Source: an uncultured Gammaproteobacteria bacterium
GTDB taxonomy: Bacteria > Pseudomonadota > Gammaproteobacteria > Diplorickettsiales > Diplorickettsiaceae
Direction of reading: 5' to 3'
NCBI GenBank assembly: GCA_949295795.1
Contig: CASFML010000017.1
Location: 1-35,586 of the forward strand
Length of the DNA: 35,586 nt
The position numbers and the translations under genes are program-made. Of this stretch, positions 1-8,507 are shown piece after piece. Every line of letters begins with the position of its first letter. The stretch's first letter is position 1. Under the pieces are notes generated by a model. That model worked only from the letters and a program-made list of their open reading frames with translations, was not told the DNA's origin and ran no database searches.

Positions 1-470
1 ATGCACATAGTACTGAATTTGATGCTGAGACACCTTATCCAGTGGTTGCTTTAGTAAGAGAATGGACAACCGTTGATGGTCAACTTGAAAAACGCGATAA
101 AGATTCTGATCTAGGCGGCACCATGCGTTTAGGTGGCCAAATTTGTTGTTTAAAAGAAGGAACAAAGGCTAGAGAGTTATATAATTGTGATAAAGTTATT
201 GAACGCCATCGACATCGTTATGAAGTTAATAATCAACTATTACCATTACTAGAAAAATCGGGTTTAATCGTTTCGGGTCGTTCTGAGGATGGATCCTTGG
301 TAGAAATGATCGAATTAGAAAACCATCCTTGGTTTATCGGGTGTCAATTTCATCCGGAATTTACATCGAATCCTCGCGATGGCCATCCTTTATTTGTTGG
401 TTTTGTTGAGGCCGCCAAATTGCAACATAAACATCTTTTAGAAAGTGCTAATTTACCATCAAATTTTTAG
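1..470 (+). CDS. pyrG: CTP synthase, C-terminal part (5' end cut by window edge)
   Basis: CTP synthase makes CTP from UTP, ATP and glutamine in the cytoplasm. Only the end of the glutamine amidotransferase domain is present; the reading frame is open from position 3 and stops with TAG at 468-470. Recognisable family segments are [21 protein letters not shown], and the end of the amidotransferase triad in CQFHPEFTS (the His and Glu of the Cys-His-Glu triad). The catalytic Cys lies upstream, outside the window. The tail, about 20 residues after [12 protein letters not shown], is ordinary for a gammaproteobacterial PyrG. It is a chromosomal housekeeping gene that marks the left border of the polysaccharide locus. 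The next gene is on the opposite strand and ends 19 bases away. The identification is close to certain. Confidence 0.97.
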   Translation, partial: AHSTEFDAETPYPVVALVREWTTVDGQLEKRDKDSDLGGTMRLGGQICCLKEGTKARELYNCDKVIERHRHRYEVNNQLLPLLEKSGLIVSGRSEDGSLVEMIELENHPWFIGCQFHPEFTSNPRDGHPLFVGFVEAAKLQHKHLLESANLPSNF

Positions 471-489
471 AAGCTCTGAAAACTAAAAA

Positions 490-1380
490 TTAGAAACTGG
501 GCTTAGTGCTGGACACAACGCATCTAATCCCAAAAGGGTAGGAAATCCATCTTCCTATCAGTAATTCTAGATCCATCAGACTTGATAGCAATTTATTGTT
601 ACTGGTTTTTCGAATTTTCTTTTCCAAAAGTTGACGTTGTTCAGTATCTGGTTTTGATAATAAACGTTTGTTCCATAACTTTGCTAAGAAGAAAGCAGGA
701 TAAATAAAACTGCCTAAATGCGAACGATTAGAAATTTTAAATCCCTGATCAGTAATTAATTTACAAAGCTTAGTTAGTCTATACCGACGAAAATGCATGC
801 AAATTTTATCATGTGCATCATATAAATGCGGTCCGGCTGGAACTTCCAGAATGAGAGTGCCATTCGGTTTTAAAATACGATAAATTTGTTTTAACGTAGT
901 GACGTCATCTTCTATGTGTTCCAAAACGTTTAATAGGATAATAGCGTCTACACAGTTATCAGGTAAAGGACATTGCAATATATCAAAACGTAATAATGGA
1001 ATAGTTATTTTTTTAGATAATTCTATAAGTGGTTTATAAATGACATCGGAACCAATAAGCATGGCATGAGGAATACATGCCTGAATTTTTTGTAACATAT
1101 AACCCGAAGAACAACCTATTTCTAAAATGGTAGGATTGTTTATAGATTCCAGATTTTTCTTTAATTGGTTAAGTGTGTATTGTCGGGAAGCACAATCTAT
1201 AAAATGATTATCCCCCGCAGCATTTTCATGGTAATGAGTAAGCTCGTCATTCCAGCCAGCCTGATTAGAACTATAATGTAATACCTTGATTCGTTCATTA
1301 CCAAGCTGAAAATCATGCCCCGTCCATTTTGGATTAGGGCCATCTTGGCTAAGTGGAGGCAACTGAAAAGGTAGGTCCAT
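490..1380 (-). CDS. Class I SAM-dependent methyltransferase
   Basis: This 296-residue protein has the Rossmann-type SAM fold. Motif I is LEIGCSSGYML in the first third, followed by an acidic loop (GSDVIYKPL). A post-motif LNVLEHIEDD and the KPNGTLILEVPAG strand-turn are both typical of Methyltransf_11/25-like enzymes. The first 80 residues before motif I are unassigned. The C-terminal third, after HFRRYR, is basic with hydrophobic stretches and could touch the membrane. It has no signal peptide, so it should act in the cytoplasm. It reads away from the wzm-wzt exporter, with a 171-base divergent intergenic region between them, so it may methylate the exported glycan (a non-reducing-end cap is one possibility) or a sugar precursor. 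The substrate cannot be read from the sequence. The gene ends 19 bases from the pyrG stop, tail to tail. Confidence 0.85.
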   Translation of the reverse strand: MDLPFQLPPLSQDGPNPKWTGHDFQLGNERIKVLHYSSNQAGWNDELTHYHENAAGDNHFIDCASRQYTLNQLKKNLESINNPTILEIGCSSGYMLQKIQACIPHAMLIGSDVIYKPLIELSKKITIPLLRFDILQCPLPDNCVDAIILLNVLEHIEDDVTTLKQIYRILKPNGTLILEVPAGPHLYDAHDKICMHFRRYRLTKLCKLITDQGFKISNRSHLGSFIYPAFFLAKLWNKRLLSKPDTEQRQLLEKKIRKTSNNKLLSSLMDLELLIGRWISYPFGIRCVVSSTKPSF

Positions 1381-1481
1381 GCTCTGTTCCTTAAAGTTAA
1401 TAAACTTAACAATCAGATTATATTTTACATGAAAAAAAATTTTCTAAATTAAATGAAACTTCTTAAAGCAGAGTAGTGCAG

Positions 1482-1510
1482 TTGACGCGCTAGAAAGAGC
1501 TGCGTATATT
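1482..1510 (+). promoter_or_regulatory. Sigma-70 type promoter for wzm-wzt
   Basis: A TTGACG hexamer at 1482-1487 and a TATATT hexamer at 1505-1510 are separated by exactly 17 bases. This gives near-consensus -35 and -10 boxes at ideal spacing. Transcription would start near 1517, leaving a short leader of about 35 bases before the wzm ATG at 1552. It is the best-formed promoter I found in the window. It lies in the divergent region between the minus-strand methyltransferase and wzm and points at the exporter. Confidence 0.6.
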
Positions 1511-1551
1511 CAACGCTATATTTATGTTTAAAATAACATAACAGTACAATT

Positions 1552-2361
1552 ATGTCTAAATCCGAATTGTATAAAAATTATCAGCTTGCTTGGGATGATA
1601 TCACCGCAGCGTTAAAGTCCTGGCGAATTTGGCTGTTACTGGCTTGGCATGAGGTAAAATTACGGTATCGTCGTTCCACATTGGGTCCTTTCTGGATCAC
1701 TCTCAGTATGGCTATCACTATCTATACTATGGGAGTATTGTATGGTCATTTATTCAAGATGGATTTAGCACTTTACTATCCTTTTCTTGCAACAGGGATT
1801 TTGGGGTGGAATTTAATTTCGTTGATCGTTAACGATGCAACCCTTACGTTTGTCAATGCTGATCAATTTATAAAGCAAATGAAACAGCCCTATTTATTTT
1901 TTATATTGCAGTCGGTTACGCGAAATTTTATTATTTTTTTCCATAATATTTTAGTATTAGTCCCATTAATATTTTTTTTTCATCTTAAAATTAACTGGAA
2001 TAGTTTATTTATCTTGGTTAGTTTATTAGTGCTTTGGGTTAATGCGGTTTCATATAGTATGATATTAGCTCTTTTAGGAACGAGATTTCGAGATATACCC
2101 ATATTAGTTGCCAGTTTAATACAAGTGGTTTTTTTCTTAACTCCCATTATGTGGTCACCTGCCATTTTACCCATGCGTTACCATTATATTATTGATTTTA
2201 ACCCTTTTGCCCAATTCATGGAATTATTTAGAAGCCCTTTATTAGGAAGCTTACCTTCCAATTACGCATTATTTACATCCTTAGGTTTAACTGCTCTAGG
2301 TATTTTTTCAGCTTTTATTATATTCAGCCGCTACCGTGCTAGAATTGCGTATTGGCTTTAA
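1552..2361 (+). CDS. wzm: Polysaccharide ABC exporter permease (Wzm-type, ABC-2 family)
   Basis: This is the inner-membrane permease half of the ABC transporter that flips finished undecaprenyl-pyrophosphate-linked polysaccharide to the periplasm. Its 269 residues match the usual 255-280 of Wzm/RfbA/KpsM permeases. The cytoplasmic N-terminus carries the amphipathic family segment (WHEVKLRYRRSTLGPFW), followed by about six hydrophobic spans. The later LGTRFRDIP and the loop FLTPIMWSP are hallmark ABC-2 polysaccharide-permease segments. The ATG at 1552 has no strong ribosome-binding site but sits about 35 bases below a good promoter. The ATPase gene follows within 14 bases, so the two form an operon. 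This pair indicates ABC-dependent export, and the absence of Wzx/Wzy genes in the window supports that. Confidence 0.93.
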   Translation: MSKSELYKNYQLAWDDITAALKSWRIWLLLAWHEVKLRYRRSTLGPFWITLSMAITIYTMGVLYGHLFKMDLALYYPFLATGILGWNLISLIVNDATLTFVNADQFIKQMKQPYLFFILQSVTRNFIIFFHNILVLVPLIFFFHLKINWNSLFILVSLLVLWVNAVSYSMILALLGTRFRDIPILVASLIQVVFFLTPIMWSPAILPMRYHYIIDFNPFAQFMELFRSPLLGSLPSNYALFTSLGLTALGIFSAFIIFSRYRARIAYWL

Positions 2362-2374
2362 TGAGTATTTTGTA

Positions 2375-3103
2375 ATGGCATTAATACAACTTAACTCTTT
2401 AACAATTGATTTTCCTATCTATCATCTCAATGCTCGGTCAATTAGAAAACGTTTTCTCCGTTTAACGGGCGGTGCACTACGTAAAGAAACAGAGCATACC
2501 GTTGTCGTTAAAGCCCTAGATAATATTACTTTCACCTTAGAACATGGTGATCGGGTTGGGATTATTGGCCATAATGGTGCTGGAAAAAGTACCTTATTGC
2601 GTGTTTTAGCTAAAATATATGAACCGAGTCAAGGTAAAATAGATATACAGGGCAAAGTATCTCCTCTGCTAAATGTGATGTTAGGCATTAATCCAGAATC
2701 CACAGGGTATGAAAATATTTTAGTCCGTGGACTTTTGCTCGGTCTAAATCGAGAAGAGATTCAAGCTAAGATGCAGGAAATTGCAGAGTTCACTGAGTTA
2801 GGCGAATATTTGTCAATACCAATACGCACCTATTCTGCGGGGATGCAATTGCGTTTGGCCTTTGCTGTAGCCACCTGTATTAAGCCAGAAATTTTATTAA
2901 TGGACGAAATGATAGAAGCAGGTGATGCGACATTCAAGAAGAAAGCTGAAGCACGTTTACATGAGTTTATTGAGCAATCAAGCATTATGGTATTAGCATC
3001 ACATACTAATGAAACGATTCAACGACTGTGCAATAAAATAATTCTTCTAGAAAAAGGCAAGCTAAAGTACTGCGGCCCTTTAGAAGGATTTAAATTATAT
3101 TAA
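2375..3103 (+). CDS. wzt: Polysaccharide ABC exporter ATPase (Wzt-type, no C-terminal glycan-binding domain)
   Basis: This is the nucleotide-binding subunit partnering Wzm. The motifs appear in order: Walker A GHNGAGKST, the ABC signature YSAGMQLRLAF, Walker B ILLMDEMIEAGD and the switch histidine in LASHTN. An upstream in-frame TTG at 2336 would overlap wzm. The ATG at 2375 (MALIQLNSL) is preferred because it gives the normal N-terminal beta strand. The protein is then 242 residues and ends right after the ATPase domain. It therefore lacks the roughly 150-200 residue C-terminal beta-sandwich that recognises the methyl- or phospho-cap in E. coli O8/O9a Wzt. That makes it like the short-type ATPases (KpsT, Klebsiella O2a Wzt) in which export is not coupled to a terminal cap. 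The gene lies directly downstream of wzm in one transcription unit. Confidence 0.92.
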   Translation: MALIQLNSLTIDFPIYHLNARSIRKRFLRLTGGALRKETEHTVVVKALDNITFTLEHGDRVGIIGHNGAGKSTLLRVLAKIYEPSQGKIDIQGKVSPLLNVMLGINPESTGYENILVRGLLLGLNREEIQAKMQEIAEFTELGEYLSIPIRTYSAGMQLRLAFAVATCIKPEILLMDEMIEAGDATFKKKAEARLHEFIEQSSIMVLASHTNETIQRLCNKIILLEKGKLKYCGPLEGFKLY

Positions 3104-3286
3104 AAAACATGAACTGTATCTATTTATGATGATCAAAATTCATAATTGCTGAAACTTTCCAATCGATCACCCTTAAATCGAATGAAAAATTTATTTTAAA
3201 AATTGAATTTGAAAACATTTCACTTTTAAAAAAATAAAGTTGCATTGCCTATAGGCGTTTATAAAACGGTGTTTTTTAATTTTTAA

Positions 3287-4885
3287 ATGGATTTAAATAT
3301 AATGCGTGAAAAAATATCTTTCATTAGAGTTACTATCGAAATACTATCTTTATGCTTAATTGTTTTGGGAGTAGGGGTAATATTTTTAAATCAAACAAAC
3401 ATGGATTTTATTTTTAACGCAGATGTCTTAACTATACCTGAAATAATCAAAGACTTATCCAATGGAGGCCATTTTAGAGATTGGTACATTCCAACTACTA
3501 GCACATTTTTTCCAGATTGGATAATAGCGTACATCTCGCATTTGCTTACAAAAAATATATATTATCAGCTTCTCATTATTGCGAACATGAGCACAATTTT
3601 AATATATATAATGTTAAGAAATATATATTGTCAATTCTTTGATAGAAATAAAGAAATCTTATATACATTAATATCAATAGGAATTCTGCTTTTTTTATTT
3701 ACGGAACACTTACAACCCTACATATTTATATTAGTTACAAGCGAACACGCAGGTGAATTTATAATTGGTTTATTATATTTATCTCTTCAAATTAAATCAT
3801 TAAATAAACACTCTATCAACACTAAAATTATTTTAAGATTAGCGCTGTATACGTTGTCTTTTTTAATGGGGATGTCGGACGTTTTGTTCGGTATACAATT
3901 TCTAATCCCTATTTTATTAGTACATTTTTTTTTGGTTTCTCAAAAAAGGATAAGCTTAAATTTTCTAATTAAATTTTCTATTTTACCCGTTTTGTTTTTT
4001 ACATTGGGCGTATATTTGTTACGTTATGTGACTCCAAGAACAGGAATTTGGTGGTTTATAAAATACCATTTCACAAAATATAATTTTTATGAAATCTACT
4101 CAAACAATGTTTTATTCATAATTGACAATTTAAAAGACTTATTTAAATCATCTGAACTAATAACCATTCTATTTTTTATATTTTGGATTTTAGTTATAAC
4201 GCTATTTAATATTTTTTCATTAAAAAGGTTTAATAAGTTTAAAAATAAAATATACATAAATAATTCTAATGTCTTTCTTAATTCTTTTTTCTTGTTCAGC
4301 AGTTGCCTAAATTTAATAGTCTTTATATTGACATCTAAAGCGCCTACTTTAAGATATTTAGAGCCATTATTCTTTTTTCCAATCTTATTTTTATTCTTTC
4401 AAGATAATTTTTTTAGTAAAACTAAAAAAAATAGCAATGTTATTTTATTTTTAACGACTATTGTTTCTTTGCTTTTATTAACTAATCTAGTCTGTAAATT
4501 TCATCAAATGAAAATAATAAAAAAACAATTCTACCCTAAAGAACTTGAATGTGTAGATAAAGCTTTAGCGAACGAAGATAAATACGGTGTTGCAAATTAT
4601 TGGACTGCAAGGCCTTATTCTCTGTTTAGTCATAATGAATTAGAGATTTCCTCAATAACAGGAAATCTAATGTTTTTTCTACCGGGTTCAACGATAAATA
4701 AAAATAGATCAACTTATAGTTTCGCAATTATCGATATAGGAATGAAAGATCATACCTGGAAATTAAATCAAAAGCTTATTGAAAATATTAATGGTTTACC
4801 CAATAAAATAGTAATATGTGGTTCTCAGAAATTACTCATATATCCTAAAAATGGATTAAAAATCTTCTACAATCCCAATCAATAA
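3287..4885 (+). CDS. Multi-spanning membrane protein, possible GT-C type glycosyltransferase
   Basis: This 532-residue protein has about ten hydrophobic segments, starting with one at residues 10-33. An extracytoplasmic loop follows the first span and contains NADVLTIPEIIKDL and DWYIPTTSTFFPDW. A final stretch of about 110 residues (from LVCKFHQMK on) is soluble. This layout, with an acidic loop after helix 1, many helices and a soluble tail, resembles GT-C glycosyltransferases and their relatives, but I recognise no diagnostic motif, so the function is inferred. The codon usage is extremely AT-rich, more so than wzm-wzt next door, which suggests separate acquisition. An alternative ATG lies at 3302. 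Neither start has a clear ribosome-binding site. Tail-to-tail spacing to the next gene is 171 bases with nothing recognisable in it. Confidence 0.6.
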   Translation: MDLNIMREKISFIRVTIEILSLCLIVLGVGVIFLNQTNMDFIFNADVLTIPEIIKDLSNGGHFRDWYIPTTSTFFPDWIIAYISHLLTKNIYYQLLIIANMSTILIYIMLRNIYCQFFDRNKEILYTLISIGILLFLFTEHLQPYIFILVTSEHAGEFIIGLLYLSLQIKSLNKHSINTKIILRLALYTLSFLMGMSDVLFGIQFLIPILLVHFFLVSQKRISLNFLIKFSILPVLFFTLGVYLLRYVTPRTGIWWFIKYHFTKYNFYEIYSNNVLFIIDNLKDLFKSSELITILFFIFWILVITLFNIFSLKRFNKFKNKIYINNSNVFLNSFFLFSSCLNLIVFILTSKAPTLRYLEPLFFFPILFLFFQDNFFSKTKKNSNVILFLTTIVSLLLLTNLVCKFHQMKIIKKQFYPKELECVDKALANEDKYGVANYWTARPYSLFSHNELEISSITGNLMFFLPGSTINKNRSTYSFAIIDIGMKDHTWKLNQKLIENINGLPNKIVICGSQKLLIYPKNGLKIFYNPNQ

Positions 4886-5056
4886 TAAACCAAGTTTTTT
4901 TATAAGCTTAATCTTTTTAATAATCTAAACGATTACGCTAGTGCAAACTCAAAGAAACAATTATATAAACTTAAATATATTTATTTAACGTACTAAAAGA
5001 TATCAATTAACATTCATTAACAATTAAATAAACTAATTAAATTTTTTATGAAGTAA

Positions 5057-6235
5057 TTATATATAATTTTGCAGCTTTTCATAAAATAATTTAGCAGGAT
5101 TAGACATTAAAGCTGCTATATTTTCTTCTAGTATGATTACATCTGAGGATAGTATAGGATCTAACATGTCTTTAGCATCAATATTTACTTTCTCTACTAT
5201 AGGCTCACTATTTCTTATGTATTCAGTTTTGCTAGTATTAAAATATCTGTAAAGCAAAATTTTTGAAAAAATATTACTTTTAACTAATGCATTGATCGGT
5301 TGATCAGAAAAACTATCACCTATAAATGTTAGTTTGATATTGGTAGGCGTTAGCGAAGGTTTAAAAGTTAACTTAGGTGAAAAAAATGTTGGTTTCTTAA
5401 AAAGATTTAGAAGATTTAACAAATCAATATCATAAATATTAGGATTTCTAACTAATTTATAATCAAAATCAATTAAATTAAGCTTAGTTGAGTTCAAAAG
5501 ATTTAATTTTTCAATAATAAAGTTAGAAGTTATTGCCCCTGCTAAAAAATTCCAATGAGTACCCCCTGGAGAAAACATACTGATATTGTATTTCTTGGTC
5601 GCATCTTGCATAATTAAAGGCGCGTTAATTACATTTACACCTCTTTCATTTAAGAGGTTTTCAAATTTTTTATTGCGCTCATTTTTTATAGATTCATTTC
5701 CATGGCAAAATCTTGATGGTATCGCAGAATGTAAATATTCAGCCTTAGAAGGCGCGATTAAATAAATAAATCTTTTGCCTTTTTTAAAAAAATAATTATT
5801 AATTAATGCTAATTTATTTGCCCATTGAATTAAAAAGGCATCATCATACAAAGAATTTTCATTTGAGCAATATGCTTTAATGTAACCAAGTTCAAAAAGT
5901 TGACCATTTTTTCCAATAATAACTTGATTATTATAAGAATAGGATTTTTTAAAAAATAAGTAATAGATTTCATTGTTTAAGCGTATAATAGAACTACGTA
6001 ATGGTAAATTATTAATAAACATTGACTCATAATAATTTTGAATAGTATGTGACGAAAAATTTTTAATCGTAAGATTGGGAGTCGTTAATTGTTCAACATA
6101 ACCATATAAATTATTAACAAAAAGAAAGTCTAGATTCAAATTAAAAAAGTATTTAATTAATAAAATACTGACAGGCATAAAAATTATTAAAATAAATAAA
6201 AGAATAAAATTATAGTAAAAAAATTTTTTTTTCAT
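5057..6235 (-). CDS. AlgJ/AlgX-like SGNH acetyltransferase-family protein
   Basis: This 392-residue protein has one N-terminal membrane anchor (residues about 7-30, hydrophobic after MKKKFFYYN) and a periplasmic SGNH-hydrolase-type domain. Visible landmarks are IAPSKAEYLHSAIP, which resembles the conserved APSK/lP block of AlgJ/AlgX proteins, the GTHWN segment carrying the catalytic His, and the nucleophile motif GDSFSD. In alginate and related systems such proteins take acetyl groups delivered across the membrane by an MBOAT partner and place them on the polysaccharide. The partner gene is only 8 bases upstream on the same strand, so the two are almost certainly co-transcribed. The likely job is O-acetylation of the polymer made by this locus, in the periplasm. 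Assignment to the fold is fairly sure; the acceptor sugar is unknown. Confidence 0.8.
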   Translation of the reverse strand: MKKKFFYYNFILLFILIIFMPVSILLIKYFFNLNLDFLFVNNLYGYVEQLTTPNLTIKNFSSHTIQNYYESMFINNLPLRSSIIRLNNEIYYLFFKKSYSYNNQVIIGKNGQLFELGYIKAYCSNENSLYDDAFLIQWANKLALINNYFFKKGKRFIYLIAPSKAEYLHSAIPSRFCHGNESIKNERNKKFENLLNERGVNVINAPLIMQDATKKYNISMFSPGGTHWNFLAGAITSNFIIEKLNLLNSTKLNLIDFDYKLVRNPNIYDIDLLNLLNLFKKPTFFSPKLTFKPSLTPTNIKLTFIGDSFSDQPINALVKSNIFSKILLYRYFNTSKTEYIRNSEPIVEKVNIDAKDMLDPILSSDVIILEENIAALMSNPAKLFYEKLQNYI

Positions 6236-6243
6236 ACGGTATT

Positions 6244-7656
6244 TTAAAACTTAAAATAAAGAAACGGATTAAAACTGATAGAAATCGATTTGAATAATGC
6301 AAATAATCCAAAAAGGGTAAATAGGAAATTATTAACAACTGAATGCCACTTCCAGTTTAAATAGTTAAGTTTTAAAGCGTTAAATCCAGGTACAATTGGT
6401 GCAAATGAAAGTAATGATCCTATTGTGATAGCAAGTAGAATGTTAGATGTCAAATCCACATAGACGCCATTTGTGGGATTTAGACCGAATAACGCATAGA
6501 AATAATCGTGGATTTGACCGAAATTTTCTGAACGAAAAATTCCGAAACCAAGCGCAACAAAAACAAAGGTTAGTGGTGCAGCAAAAATTGCTGGCAAATT
6601 TTTAGATATCTTTAGCCAAAATAGCTTATCTATAATCAAAAAAATCCCATTATAGACCCCCCAAACAACAAATGTCCAATTTGCACCATGCCACAGTCCT
6701 ACTAATAAAAAACATATCCATAAATTTATAAATTGGCGCTTTTGTGTTTTACGATTTCCTCCTAGAGGTATATATAAATATTCTTTAACCCATGTAGATA
6801 GTGATATATGCCATCGTCGCCAAAATTCAGTAAAACTAGTTGAGATATAAGGCATATTAAAATTCTCTTTTAAAGTGAACCCCAGCATACGTGCAATTCC
6901 TAAAGCCATATCTGAATATGCCGAAAAATCAAAATAGATTTGTAATGAGAAAGCCAGTAATCCAACCCATGCATATTGACAAGTTAGTGAATTAGCGGGA
7001 AGCGAAAAAATCTGATTGACACCTTCTGCACAAGTGTCTGCTATTAATATTTTTTTAATTAAACCAACAGTAAAACGTTTAAATCCATAAAAAATATCTT
7101 CAAATAAATATAATCGTTCATGCAATTGCTGTTCAATCTCGTTGTATTTTATTATAGGTCCAGCTAATAATTTAGGAAATAAAAAAACATAATTTAGATA
7201 CTTTAAAATACTTTTTGCTGGTTTTCCATTACCTCGATAAACATCAACTAAATAAGTAACTTTTTCAAAAGTTATAAATGAAACACCAATAGGAAGTACC
7301 ACATTTAAAAAATCTGGTGTTTTAAGGAAATAAGCATTTAAATATCCTAAATTCGTGTAGAAAAAAGCTGCATATTTATAATATACCAAAATCATCAAGT
7401 TTAAAAAAATTCCTAATACTAGTATTATTTTTTTTCTAAATTTTCTATTATCTAATAAATATATATACTTACATAATACATGATCAAACATGGATGACAC
7501 TAAAGCGATTAAACAAAATATGGGTTCGCTCCAAAGATAGAATAAAATACTCCCTGTTAATAATACATAATCTCGAATTTTAATATGAGTAATATAAAAT
7601 ATAGTTAAAAATGTAGGTAGAAATCCAAATATAAAAAAAGGAGATGAAAATAACAT
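6244..7656 (-). CDS. MBOAT family O-acyltransferase (AlgI-like)
   Basis: This 470-residue polytopic protein is the size of AlgI/DltB/PatA-type MBOATs (460-520 residues). The family core is easy to see: FWRRWHISLSTWVKEYLYIPLGG, interrupted here only by the 20-residue limit of citation, is followed by the NLW..LLVGLWHGANWTF block with the catalytic His in WHGA. Other typical segments are LPIGVSFITFE and QIYFDFSAYSDMALG. Such enzymes move an acetyl group from cytoplasmic acetyl-CoA through the membrane to a periplasmic partner. The AlgJ/AlgX-like gene follows after 8 bases. Together they form a two-gene polysaccharide O-acetylation module. Confidence 0.92.
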   Translation of the reverse strand: MLFSSPFFIFGFLPTFLTIFYITHIKIRDYVLLTGSILFYLWSEPIFCLIALVSSMFDHVLCKYIYLLDNRKFRKKIILVLGIFLNLMILVYYKYAAFFYTNLGYLNAYFLKTPDFLNVVLPIGVSFITFEKVTYLVDVYRGNGKPAKSILKYLNYVFLFPKLLAGPIIKYNEIEQQLHERLYLFEDIFYGFKRFTVGLIKKILIADTCAEGVNQIFSLPANSLTCQYAWVGLLAFSLQIYFDFSAYSDMALGIARMLGFTLKENFNMPYISTSFTEFWRRWHISLSTWVKEYLYIPLGGNRKTQKRQFINLWICFLLVGLWHGANWTFVVWGVYNGIFLIIDKLFWLKISKNLPAIFAAPLTFVFVALGFGIFRSENFGQIHDYFYALFGLNPTNGVYVDLTSNILLAITIGSLLSFAPIVPGFNALKLNYLNWKWHSVVNNFLFTLFGLFALFKSISISFNPFLYFKF

Positions 7657-7706
7657 AAAAATTTATAAGATTTAACTTTTTTAAAAAAAATATTAAATTT
7701 GTTTTA

Positions 7707-8507
7707 TTAAGCGCTTAATGCACATGACAACCTTTCAATAATTAAGTTTTTATCAAAACCTGCAACAAGATTTAAATATTGAAACTTAGTTACATGCTCA
7801 TGTGCAATATGATGAAAATTATTTGGATTTACGAAATCTAAAAATGTTGAGTTTTGTAATGCAAAAATATACGGAAAGATTTCTGAAAGGCGTTCATGAA
7901 ATTCTGGTAAAGTTATTCTATGAAAAACATTTAAGCACCAATGATTCATTTCTAAATACACAATGGGTTTGTATTTTTTTAGAGTTTGATAAGCGCCTTC
8001 AAGAGCAAATAGTTCGTAACCTTCAATATCTAATTTAATGAAGTCAACGCGATTAAGCGACAAAGAATTAAAGTAATTGTCTAAAGTGTGCAAGGGGACT
8101 GTGACCGTAAAATGCTTTTTGTCAGCTTGATAGCGATTTGCTACAAAGGCACCAGCTAAAAAATTATTGCAGCCTTGCATAAGGACAGTTTCTTCTTTAT
8201 TGCCTAAGCCAAAATTATGTAGTGTAATGTTATTCAACCTTGAATTTTTAATATTTTCTTTTAAGTACTCAAAAGTTATAGGAATCGGCTCGATAGCTGC
8301 GATTTTTCCTCTGCTACAAATGTCACTGAGCGCAATAGTGGTTAAACCAATATTGGCTCCTATGTCTATTATTTGCGAGTCTTCTTCGCAAAATCTTTTG
8401 AAAATTTCTACAGTGTAAGGTTCAAAATGTTCTCCATAGATTCCCAGATAGTCTGTATCACCCAGCATAGAATAATTTTTTCTATTAATCATTATTTTAC
8501 GTTTCAT
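7707..8507 (-). CDS. FkbM family methyltransferase
   Basis: This SAM-dependent enzyme has 266 residues when started at the ATG at 8507, whose bases overlap the stop of the upstream glycosyltransferase (ATGA, 8504-8507). An AGGAG ribosome-binding site lies about 8 bases before that ATG, so I prefer it to the in-frame ATG at 8564, which would run 60 bases into the upstream gene. FkbM landmarks are IDIGANIGLTTIALS (SAM motif I), AIEPIP, and the VDFIKLDIEGYELFALEGA block that defines the family. FkbM proteins methylate sugar hydroxyls in many glycan loci. Translational coupling to the three-domain transferase suggests it modifies the chain that enzyme makes. The linkage position and target are unknown. 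Confidence 0.88.
   Translation of the reverse strand: MKRKIMINRKNYSMLGDTDYLGIYGEHFEPYTVEIFKRFCEEDSQIIDIGANIGLTTIALSDICSRGKIAAIEPIPITFEYLKENIKNSRLNNITLHNFGLGNKEETVLMQGCNNFLAGAFVANRYQADKKHFTVTVPLHTLDNYFNSLSLNRVDFIKLDIEGYELFALEGAYQTLKKYKPIVYLEMNHWCLNVFHRITLPEFHERLSEIFPYIFALQNSTFLDFVNPNNFHHIAHEHVTKFQYLNLVAGFDKNLIIERLSCALSA

Noticed and set aside
3256-3277. Small hairpin (CGTTT-ATA-AAACG) followed by a run of T after wzt
   Set aside because: The stem is only five pairs and AT-rich, and it ends a few bases before the next start. It is too weak to call a terminator.
7802-8418. Plus-strand open frames antisense to the FkbM gene
   Set aside because: They have no ribosome-binding site or recognisable protein features and lie entirely opposite a well-supported gene.
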